Source: Ichthyophis bannanicus
Lineage: Eukaryota > Chordata > Amphibia > Gymnophiona > Ichthyophiidae
Direction: 5' to 3'
Length of the DNA stretch: 64,000 nucleotides
Assembly: GCA_033557465.1 (NCBI GenBank)
Contig: CM066043.1
Location: 111,590,278 to 111,654,277, forward strand
Shown here: in pieces, positions 9,897 through 17,975 of the stretch
How positions within the stretch are numbered: position 1 is the first letter of the stretch
Layout: each line of letters opens with the position of its first letter
Translations under genes and position numbers: made by a program
Notes under the pieces: generated by a model
What the model saw: only the letters and a program-made list of their open reading frames with translations
Databases searched by the model: none
Told to the model about the DNA's origin: nothing

Positions 9897-9934
9897 ACCC
9901 CCTGATGAAGGCAACAGCCGAAACGCGTTGGGGT
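9897..9934 (+). ncRNA. Hammerhead ribozyme motif 1 (Penelope-type)
   Basis: The core CTGATGA is at 9902-9908 and GAAA at 9920-9923. Stem I pairs ACCCC (9897-9901) with GGGGT (9930-9934). Stem II pairs GGC (9910-9912) with GCC (9917-9919) around an AACA loop, leaving A9909 bulged. Stem III is the palindrome ACGCGT (9923-9928), and the cleavage site would follow GTT at 9929. Penelope-like retroelements are known to carry such minimal hammerheads with a very short, self-complementary stem III that act best as dimers. Whether this copy cleaves cannot be told from sequence. Confidence 0.65.
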
Positions 9935-9961
9935 TTGTCAATTAATTAATAAAGCGCCTGT

Positions 9962-11489
9962 GACTTCCAATACTGCTCGCTTTTGTGGAAGATCTGCTGG
10001 GCCACTAGTGGATTCAACAGCCATTCGTGAGGCTGGAGAATCCTGCTTAGCTTGTCTGCCAGGAAATTCTCTTGACCAGGTAGGTAAACTACTTTGAGAA
10101 ACATACCCTGTTTGACCGCAAAGGAGCAGAGATCTCGTGCCTCCTGACATAGGAGCCTGGATCCCGTGCCCCCTTGCTTATTCACGTAGAACATTGCCAC
10201 TTAATTGTCCGTCTGAACCAGGACAGACTGGTGAGAGAGGGCATGAGAAAATATTTGCAGAGCTAAGCGGATTGCTTGCAGCTCCAAAAGACTGATTTGC
10301 TGCGTGGCCTCCCGAGGAGACCACAAGCCTTGAGTGCGCATGCCCTAGCAATATGCACCCCAGCCCTTTAAGGAAGCATCGGTCGTCAGCACCCTTGTGT
10401 GTGTTGGAGCCTGAAAAGGTATCCCCTTGAGAAGGTTTGGGAGATGTAGCCACCACTGTAAGGAGTCCAAAAGTGGTATGGAACCTCTACTCTGTCTCGG
10501 AGGTCGCCTGTGGCCTGTGTCCACCAAGCTCTGAGGCACCATTGAGCAGTCCGCATGTGGAGACGGGCATTTGGAGTCACATGTACAGTGGATGTCATGT
10601 GTCCCAGGAGCCGCAGGTAGCACCTGGCGGAAACATGAGAACTGCTTTGGAACACGTCGGCCAAGTCTATCAGTCTGTGGGCCCTGTCCTCGGGCAAGTA
10701 GGCTCTTGCCTGAAGGGTGTCTAATCTTGTCCCTATAAACTCTAGGTTCTGAGAAGGGAGCAAAGTGGACTTTGCGTAGCTTATGACAAAGCCCAGATGT
10801 TGAAGAGAGACAGTGCGAAGAGTGGCTTGTCGGTCCTCCTGGAGAGACTGGCCCCTGATGAGCCAGTCGCCAAGGTATGGGAAGACAAAAATTCCCCGAT
10901 TCCTGAGATAAGCCGCCGCCACCACCACCGCCAGGCATTTGGTGAAAACCCTGGGGGCAGAGGTTAGGCCAAAGGGAAGTACCCTGTACTAAAACATGGT
11001 TTCCTCCCACCACAAATCTGAGATATTGTCTGTGGTCTGGATGAATGAGGATGTGAGCATAAGCATCCTTTATGTCTAAGGAGCATAGCCAGTCTCCCTG
11101 CTGGAGGTAGGGCAGCAGTATCCCAAGGGTAAGCATCTTGAACTTTTCCCTCTCCAAAAACTTGTTTAGGTTTCGCAAGTCTAGGATAGGCCGGAGGCCT
11201 CTTGTCCTTTTTGGTACCAGGAAGTACCTGGAGTAGAAGCCTTGCCCTTCCAGGTGGTGAGGCACCAATACCACCGCCTGTTCCTTTAGAAGACTTGCCA
11301 ACTCCTGAAGGAGGAGGTTCCTGTGTAGAGGGAGTCTGGAAGGCTCCCCTGGAAAATAGGAGGGTGTAGTTGGTGGAAGTGGAGCATGTAGCCCTTTTGG
11401 ACTATGCTCAGTACCCAGGTATCTCCTGTGATGGCTGGCCACCTGTAGGCGTACAGGGTCAGCCGAGCTCCTGTGCTGAGTGGAGCCAC
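9962..11489 (-). pseudogene. DIRS F reverse transcriptase-RNase H
   Basis: Recognisable motifs are FYSRYFLVPKRTRGLRPILD, LCSLDIKDAYAHILIHPDHR (motif A), VFPYLGDWLIRGQ (motif C; YLDD has become YLGD, losing a catalytic Asp), LTTDASLKGWGAYC and the RNase H end FYVNKQGGTGSRLLCQEARD. The frame breaks at several places: near 10950, where the motif B region is altered, and near 10200, where a stop codon precedes AMFYVNKQGG. Together with truncation on the left this is a dead copy. Confidence 0.8.
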
Positions 11490-11517
11490 CGGCGGAGAAG
11501 AGGCTATGCTGTGGGAG

Positions 11518-12198
11518 TCAAAAACCCCGCTACCTGCTATGCAGGAGCTGGAGCTGGCGCTGGCGGCTTGGGGGTCTTCTACCTATGGGGCCCATGCCCC
11601 TGCCCCTTGGCCTTCTGGCCCTGTTGGGGAGCTGGAAAGGCCTGATATTGAGGGTAGGATTTGTAGGCAGCACCCTTCCTTGGGAAAAAGGGCTTCTTTC
11701 CCGAGTCCTTTTTTTTTTGAGAAGGGACAGAAGTCTTTCTGGACAGCCTTGTCCTGGTGAGTCTCAGTCTCGATTTCTGCAGCCTTTTCAGTCATGGGCT
11801 TACTGAATAGGTTGTCAACTCGGCATGGGACATCGACCAACTTGTCCTGCACCCATGACTCCAGGTCCGATGACTGTAGCCAGACCTGATGGCGTGCACC
11901 GATGCCGGCCGCGGCTACCCAGGCCGAAGCCTCGAAGCCATCATAGGCTGCTCGAGAGATAAACTTCGAGCACTCTAGGATCCCTGTTGACAAGGCCTTG
12001 AACCTCTGCAAGGGTTCCTCGGAGAGGCCAGCTGAGAACCCGGCAATCTCTTTTGCCAGGTCTCTTAGGTACATGCCCATGTACAGTTGGTAAGTCTGGA
12101 CATGGCAAGATAGCATAGAGCCCTGGAAGCACTTTCTACCGAGGGCAACCAGGTTCCGGGCCTCCTGGTTTAAAACAAGAGTGGTACCTTCTAACATC
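11518..12198 (-). pseudogene. DIRS F gag-like protein, C-terminal part
   Basis: The frame carries the conserved gag block LGRKCFQGSMLSCHVQTYQL, YMGMYLRDLAKEIAGFSAGL and SRAAYDGFEASAWVAAAGIG. A Lys-rich tail follows, with one frame change near 11720 and the usual gag stop at 11518-11520. The N-terminal Cys/His cluster and the Ser-rich region are missing, because the fragment begins at about 12198. Compared with C and B the order of motifs is the same. Confidence 0.75.
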
Positions 12199-12199
12199 A

Positions 12200-12757
12200 T
12201 TGCCATCATTTGCTTCTAAACAGTTCATGGTAGCATACAAGCGCAATCCAAATCTTGCAAATATTCTAGTTCTGTCAGCCCTTACATACTTCAAACCTCA
12301 ACCAAAAATTAAAGGTCATTTTAAATGTGGAAATTGCTCAGTGTGCCCCCACACTATTTCCGTGAAAGATAGTTTTACACATCCAATATCAAGTCAAAAG
12401 ATATATTTACAAAATTATTCCAATTGCAAGACAGAAAATGTAATCTACTTAATATTATGCCCATGTAATCTAGTCTATATTGGAAAAACCAAAAGACAAG
12501 TTCACACTCGGATTATCGAACATAGAAGTTGCATTCAAAGAAAAGTTCCGGATAAACCTTTAGTCACACACATTGGGTAAAAACAGGACACTCAATCAGT
12601 GATTTAAAATATTTGGTCTTGAAGACCATGATACCACATTGGAGGGGAGGTGACGTTGATAGAACTTTACTTAAATTAGAACGTTACATTTATGAGTTCA
12701 ACAGTTTAGAACCACATGCCTTGAACCAAGAGATTGATCTCTCTGTGTTTTTATGAC
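12200..12757 (+). pseudogene. Penelope-like element GIY-YIG endonuclease
   Basis: The open frame 12200-12580 reads YKRNPNLANILVLSAL, then a Cys cluster (FKCGNCSVC), ENVIYLILCPCNLVYIGKTK and RQVHTRIIEHRS. These are the linker, Cys motif and GIY-YIG nuclease core (Y...YIG with the downstream Arg and the HR segment) of Penelope-like retroelements. A frameshift near 12575 is followed by the known C-terminal layout (HSISDLKYLVLKT, MIPHWRGGDVDRTLLKLER) ending at a stop at about 12756. The RT part is absent on the left: the copy is 5' truncated against DIRS F. The nuclease would nick target DNA for integration. Confidence 0.85.
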
Positions 12758-13250
12758 CAATAGCTAGATCATGCTTGTTATAAATTTCACATAAGGTATA
12801 TCTCCCCAAACGGATACTTCACCTACAATCTTCACATTAATTATTTTTACAGATGATTATCTTTCAGACTTATATGCGATAAACTCAGACACGTATTTAC
12901 AATCACCGTCAGTCCATTTGTTTATTTATATTCAAGCTTACAAATGAGTCAGAGCATGTTTGGATACATCTTAAATCTGTTTAACTCCTACTTGTAACAA
13001 TTTTGTCAAGGGATTGGTTTTGCTGTTTTACACCTTAATCTCAAAAGTAGGTCTTTTTTAGTCATTATTGCATAAGTCAGCCCCAGCCACATGTTTTTCC
13101 TGCACTGAGTCGATGCGACTTAGCTCCGCCCACAAACTTTACTTTTGGCGCACTTTTGAAAAGCCCTATAAAACATTGTCACTATAACGAGGGGTGTTTA
13201 TTTTCAACAACATCGCTAGTTTTTTGAAATATGTACATACACTCTCAGAG

Positions 13251-13318
13251 GTGAGTAATTTAATCTATGAATATCGGCATTTTTATAAAAATAAGATGTT
13301 ACTGTGCTCCATTTTTAG
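13251..13318 (+). other. Candidate short intron in the Penelope-like repeat
   Basis: CAGAG|GTGAGTAA at 13251 and TTTTTAG at 13312-13318 define a 68-nt GT-AG interval. The matching copy at 24324-24381 keeps a GT...TTTTAG pair of 58 nt. Penelope elements are known to keep a small intron near their 5' end, so this is plausible but not shown. Confidence 0.4.
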
Positions 13319-13354
13319 ATGTTTCAGGTTTACCGAGTGTCCACGCATTTCAAG

Positions 13355-13855
13355 CTAACCAATCGGCATAATTAACAGATCCAGAAGATCCACATCAGCA
13401 AACACTCTAACTATCCCAAGTGCATCAACAAAATGCACACTAACGTCGTCAAACAGGGCTTTCAGTTTTTATGCTCCCAAGTATTGGAACACATTACCAC
13501 CAGAAATCCGAGCCATTACCGATCTCACACAATTCAGGAAGGCACTAAAACATTACTTATTTATTCAATATTACCAGATCAACCATACTCCACCATAGCC
13601 ACACCTTTTCCTTTAGAAACCACTGTATATTAGTCCCCATTCTTATTATCTTTCCGTAGGTGCATAACCCACTATGCAAAGCTTACTGTTACATATGTAA
13701 ATAGTTGATGTGCATGTTTCCCTAAGTTATCCAAGTTGTATTTCCCTGTTCTCTGTAAAACTGACGTTTGTTCATTATGGTTTATTGTTCCATGTAAACC
13801 GCGCTGATACTAAATAGTGCGGTATATAAGAAATTAAAATAAATAAATAAATGTG
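13355..13855 (+). mobile_element. LINE (L2 group) 3' fragment
   Basis: Translation gives NRAFSFYAPKYWNTLPPEIR and LTQFRKALKHYLF, the C-terminal block shared by L2-group ORF2 proteins (compare SHRAFSFSAPTIWNQLPCEL at about 33930). A non-coding tail follows, ending GCGGTATATAAGAAATTAAAATAAATAAATAA. It is a 5'-truncated insertion inside the Penelope-like sequence. Confidence 0.7.
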
Positions 13856-14025
13856 GCTGTTCCAGCAAATTCAATCTATATATTATCTAATTTTTCATTT
13901 GTCAGAAATATACTAAGATGTTCAAATAGTATATTCTACACTGTAACGGCATCAGTTTAGCAGTTCTTGTCTACGTTTCATTGCAAGCCTTTTTTGTATT
14001 GTAACACCAGTGCACGAGATCGAGA

Positions 14026-14372
14026 AAGAGTGGTTACTCACCTGTAACAGGTGTTCTCCAGGAGCAGCAGGAATCAGTCCTCACTTATGGGTGACGTCGG
14101 CGCCGACGGAGCCCTCGAGGAGCAATTTCCCCAGCTTTCGAAGAAAGCCTTTGGGATTGCAGCGCGCATGCGCGGTCCTCTTCCCGCCCAAGGATGCCAT
14201 CTTGCTCAGTCGAATGACATAGCGGAAGACAGCAACCATAAGAATGACTGCAACTCCAGGGGAGGAGGGAGGGTAGTGAGGACTGATTCCTGCTGCTCCT
14301 GGAGAACACCTGTTACAGGTGAGTAACCATTCTTTCTCCAGGACCAAGCAGGAAGTCAGTCCTCACTTATGG
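14026..14372 (-). repeat. DIRS B 3' inverted terminal repeat and internal complementary region
   Basis: A 52-nt arm at 14033-14084 is the exact reverse complement of 14276-14327. The adjoining 14328-14372 is the reverse complement of the right terminus (23955-24000). Thus 14276-14372, about 97 nt, is complementary to the right end joined to the left end, the defining internal complementary region of DIRS elements, thought to template circle formation. About 190 bp lie between the arms. Confidence 0.9.
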
Positions 14373-14512
14373 GACTCCCTAGCTTAAGGCTACCGGAGAC
14401 CTCAAGCTGGAAAAAGAGAGCTCCCTCCAGCTCAACCGCACAGAAGGAAGGAATCTTCTCTGAATACGAATCCGGCCGGTAGCCAACATCGGGGCCGGCG
14501 GGTAGGAGTTGC

Positions 14513-15748
14513 CTAAACCTCAAAGAGATTGTGGAGGACTGCCTGTCCGAAAGCACTATCCCTGCGGGACTCCCTCTCCAGGCAGAAATGAGCCGCAAAA
14601 GTCTGGCTAGAAGACCAAGTAGCGGCCCGGCAGATGTCTGCCAACGGAACAGAGCGGAGGTGTGCGACAGACGCCGCCTTCGCCCTGACACGGTGCGCCG
14701 TGACTCGACTCTCCAAAGAGAGGCTGGCTGCCCCATACGCCCAGGCGATGCAGTCAGCTACCCAGATGGACAGAGTACGCTTCGATACAGATAACCCCAA
14801 CCGATTGTGGTCAAAGAAAACGAAAAGCTGGGCAGCTTTCCTATGCTCACGCGTACGGTCAAGGTAGAAGGACAAGGCTCTTCGACAGTCCAGGGTATGC
14901 AGAACAGTCTCAGCTCTGCTGGTATGCGGCCTGGGAAAGAAGGTCGGAAGAACCACCTCTTGATTGATGTGGAAAGAGGAAACCACCTTAGAAAGAAACT
15001 TAGGGTGAGTCCGTAAGACAACCCTATTCCTGTAGAACCTAGTGTAAGGGGGCTCCGACACTAGGGCCTGTAGTTCACTAACGCGACTAGCGGAGGTGAG
15101 GGCTACCAAGAAGAGAGCTTTCCATGAGAGGAAGCGGAGGGGGCAGGTAGCCATGGGTTCGAAAGGCGGGCAAGTAAGCCTTTGTAAAACCACATTGAGG
15201 TCCCAGTCAGGAGCCGGAGGGCGCAACGGGGGCTTAAGCAGAAGCAGGCCCCTGAGGAAACACGCCACCAAGGGATGCGAGGAAAGGGGCTGGCCCTCCA
15301 CCGGCGAATGATGTGCAGAGAGAGCACTGAGGTGGACTTTTACAGAGTTGGACTTGAGGCCTAGATCGGAGAAGTGCAGCAAGTATTGCAGTACCACCGA
15401 CACTAGGCAGGCGAATGGGTCCTCAGAACGCTGAGAACACCAGACGGAGAAGCGACGCCATTTGAGTGCGTAAGACATCCGGGTAGAAGGTCGCCGAGAC
15501 GCCAGGACGACAGCTTCCACCTCCGGGGGGAGCGAGAGCGGGTCCAGGACTACCCTCTCAGCAGCCAGGCCATCAGGTGAAGGGCCCGGAGGTTGGGGTG
15601 CAGAAGAGTACCCTGATCTTGGGTCAGAAGATCGGGGTGCAGAAGAGTACCCTGATCTTGGGTCAGAAGATCGGGCTGAAACCCCAGAGGGAGAGGGGTG
15701 TCCACCGCTAACTGCAGGAGCAGAGGAAACCAGGGTTGCCTCGGCCAT
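14513..15748 (-). CDS. DIRS B tyrosine recombinase, catalytic Tyr replaced
   Basis: The frame is intact for 411 residues from an ATG at 15748-15746, the same Met used in copy C, to a stop at 14513. Motifs: RRPSTRMSYALKWRRFSVWC at the N-terminal core-binding region, TSASRVSELQAL (first catalytic Arg), TAHRVRAKAAS (His-x-x-Arg) and AATWSSSQTFAAHFCLER. In copies C and D the last motif reads AAHYCLE, so the nucleophilic Tyr is Phe here and the enzyme should not cleave DNA. The start overlaps the RT-RNase H ORF by about 200 nt in another frame. It would normally insert the circular DNA copy. Confidence 0.85.
   Translation of the reverse strand: MAEATLVSSAPAVSGGHPSPSGVSARSSDPRSGYSSAPRSSDPRSGYSSAPQPPGPSPDGLAAERVVLDPLSLPPEVEAVVLASRRPSTRMSYALKWRRFSVWCSQRSEDPFACLVSVVLQYLLHFSDLGLKSNSVKVHLSALSAHHSPVEGQPLSSHPLVACFLRGLLLLKPPLRPPAPDWDLNVVLQRLTCPPFEPMATCPLRFLSWKALFLVALTSASRVSELQALVSEPPYTRFYRNRVVLRTHPKFLSKVVSSFHINQEVVLPTFFPRPHTSRAETVLHTLDCRRALSFYLDRTREHRKAAQLFVFFDHNRLGLSVSKRTLSIWVADCIAWAYGAASLSLESRVTAHRVRAKAASVAHLRSVPLADICRAATWSSSQTFAAHFCLERESRRDSAFGQAVLHNLFEV
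15597..15674 (-). repeat. 39-bp perfect tandem duplication in ORF2 of DIRS B
   Basis: The same 39 bases occur at 15597-15635 and 15636-15674. Being 13 codons long it preserves both overlapping frames (ORF2 and the recombinase). It is absent from copies C and D, so it arose in this copy or its close lineage. Confidence 0.9.
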
Positions 15749-16181
15749 CGGGGCGCTATCAGGATCACGTAGGCCCCGTCCCGGGCAACCTTGAAGAGCG
15801 TCTGGGACACCAGCGGCGTGGGAGGAAAGGCATACAGTAGGCCTGTGGACCACGAAATGAGGAAAGCATCCGGGGCCACTCTGAGGGGATGCGGATGCCG
15901 AGAGCAGAACCGGGGGAGCTGTCGGTTCAGGGGACTGGCAAAGAGGTCCACGGTGGGGGAGCCCCACCGGCGGAAGATTTGCTAGGCAACGCCGGGGTTC
16001 AACCTCCACTCGTGGGGCTGCAAGACCCAGCTCAGCCTGTCGGCCAGGCAATTCTCCTGCCCGGGCAGGTAAACAGCCTTGAGGAGGATGTTGTGGTCGA
16101 CTGCCCAGGAGCACAGTCGCCGGGCCTCCTGACAGAGCAGGAGGGAGCCCGTGCCCCCCTGTTTGTTCACGTAGAACATGG

Positions 16182-16479
16182 GAGGAGTGGTCTAGTGGTT
16201 AGGACAAGATACTTCAGGCCGGAGGGCCGGGGGTTCAAGTCCCACCTGGGGACAGCAATCTCAGGCCGGAGGGACTGGGATTTCTAGTCCTACAGGCACT
16301 CCTTGTGGTCTTGGGCAAGCCACTTAACCCTCCATTGCCCATGTTTCCCTGTAAGTATTAGCGTATGTGTCTCATATCCCCTCGTGTTAAATGTATCCCC
16401 CAATTGACCGCTTTGACCCGGTGAAAAGCGGGATATAAATACAGCTAAATAAATAAATAAATAAACAGCTAAATAAATA
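16182..16479 (+). mobile_element. tRNA-derived SINE with L2-like tail
   Basis: The RNA polymerase III A box is TGGTCTAGTGG (16188-16198) and the B box GGTTCAAGTCC (16232-16242). A MIR-like core follows (CTTGGGCAAGCCACTTAACC), then a tail GAAAAGCGGGATATAAATA with AAAT repeats. AACATGG flanks it at 16175-16181 and 16480-16486, a 7-bp target duplication. Removing it restores the DIRS RNase H frame. The tail resembles the 3' ends of L2-group LINEs in this window. Confidence 0.9.
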
Positions 16480-17975
16480 AACATGGCCACCTGATTGTCC
16501 GTCTGCACCAGTACGGACTGGCGAGAGGTGAGGTGAGAGAAGGTCCGCAGAGCTAGGCGGATCGCCCGCAGCTCCAGGAAGTTGATTTGTTGAGCCACCT
16601 CCCAAGGAGTCCAAAGGCCTTGAGTGCGCGCTCCCTGGCAATGCGCTCCCCATCCCAAAAGAGAGGCATCGGTCGTCAGCACCTGGGAAGGTGCGGGAGA
16701 CTGAAAGGGCAGGTGGAGCCACCACTGCAGAGAGGAGACCAGGCGGTCGGAGATCTGTAGAAGGTCCGCCAGACCTCCTGTGGCCTGATGCCATTGAGTG
16801 CGGAGACACCACTGGACAGGCCTCATATGCAGTCGGGCATTCGGCGTGACATGGACCGTGGAGGCCATATGACCGAGCAGCTGCAGGAACCTCCGGGCCA
16901 GAACCGGAGACGCACTGTGGAACCTGCCGGCCAAAGCCATGAGCCTGTCGGCTCGCTCTCGAGGCAAGAAGGCACGAGCTCGCAGAGTGTCGAGCCAAGC
17001 TCCTATGAACTCGAGATCCTGAGAGGGGCGCAACGTGGACTTCCCGACGTTTATGACGAAGCCCAAGTGCTGAAGCAGAGCCACTGTACGCTGCGTGGCC
17101 TGAGCGACCTCTGGGGCTGACTGCGCCCGTATGAGCCAGTCGTCCAGGTAAGGAAAAACGAATAGGCCCTGAAGCCTCAGGAAGGCCGCGACCACCGCCA
17201 GGCACTTTGTGAACACCCTGGGGGCGGAGCACAAGCCGAAGGGCAGCATGCGGTACTGATAGTGTTTTCCGGCCACTACAAATCTGAGATATTGTCGGTG
17301 GTCCGGATGAATCAGGATGTGAGTATAGGCATCCTTTAGATCCAAGGAGCATAGCCAATCTCCCTGCTGGAGGTAGGGCAGCAAGATTCCAAAGGTAAGC
17401 ATCCTGAACTTTTCCCGCTGCAGGAACATGTTGAGGTTGCACAAGTCCAGAATGGGTCTGAGGCCTCCCGTCCTCTTTGGGACCAGGAAGTATCTGGAGT
17501 AGAACCCCTGACCCCACTGAGGTTGGGGCACTGGTTCCACAGCCTGCTCCTCCAGTAGACCCTGCAGCTCCTGAAGGAGTAAGTCTCTGTGCAGAGGGGG
17601 CCTCGGAGGCTCCCCCAGGAAGTAGGGGGGAGGCACCTGGTGAAAATGCAAGAGGTAGCCCCTTTGAACCACCTGCAGCACCCAGGAATCGGATGTTATG
17701 GCTGACCACCTGTGAGCAAAGTGGATCAGCCTGTCCGCCGTGCTGAGCGACGGGCGCGGAAGGGGAGAGGCTATGCTGGCATAGTCAAAAACCCTCATCC
17801 TGCGTGGCAGGGGGCTGTGTAGCGGGCTTGGGGGCCCGCGGCCTACGGGGGCCATTCCCCTGACCCTTAGTCTGTGGGCCCTGAGTGGAAGCCGCCGGTA
17901 CTTGGTATTGAAGGTGGGATTGCTTATAGGCAAGCACCTTCCTCGGGTAAAAAGGCTTCTTCCCCAGACCCTTCC

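Larger units (their letters stand above)
9962..12198 (-). mobile_element. DIRS fragment F, lacking both termini
   Basis: An internal DIRS piece in minus orientation runs from the end of RNase H (near 9980) through RT to the middle of gag (near 12198). Neither the inverted terminal repeats nor the recombinase is present. It closely resembles B, C and D. Penelope-type sequence lies directly on both sides: a hammerhead end on the left and the GIY-YIG coding part on the right. Confidence 0.8.
12758..14025 (+). mobile_element. Penelope-like 3' and repeat-type region, left of DIRS B
   Basis: Non-coding AT-rich sequence follows the endonuclease stop. A block at 13095-13330 (GACTTAGCTCCGCCCA..., ACTTTACTTTTGGCGCAC, GGTGAGTAATTTAATCTATG) recurs with substitutions at 24190-24385, consistent with the repeated ends (pLTRs) of a Penelope-like element. 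The block is cut by an LINE 3' end (13355-13855). DIRS B starts at 14026, and similar sequence resumes at 24001. Confidence 0.65.
15550..17933 (-). pseudogene. DIRS B reverse transcriptase-RNase H with C-terminal extension
   Basis: RT motifs: FYSRYFLVPKRTGGLRPILD, LCSLDLKDAYTHILIHPDHR, MLPFGLCSAPRVFTKCLAVV and VFPYLDDWLIRAQ (YLDD intact). RNase H: LTTDASLLGWGAHC, NFLELRAIRLALRTF and QTDNQVAMF, where a SINE breaks the frame at 16479; coding resumes at 16181 with YVNKQGGTGS. A TAG at about 15982 interrupts the end of RNase H. The C-terminal extension (VDLFASPLNRQLPRF, LLYAFPPTPL, APRWPRQPWF) sits where DIRS elements are described as having a methyltransferase-like domain. A 39-bp duplication repeats 13 residues near the end. 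Confidence 0.85.

Noticed and set aside
16188..16250. A tRNA gene
   Set aside because: A and B boxes are present, but a MIR-like core, LINE-like tail and target duplication follow, and no full cloverleaf is formed: it is a SINE. The same applies to 54919-54972.
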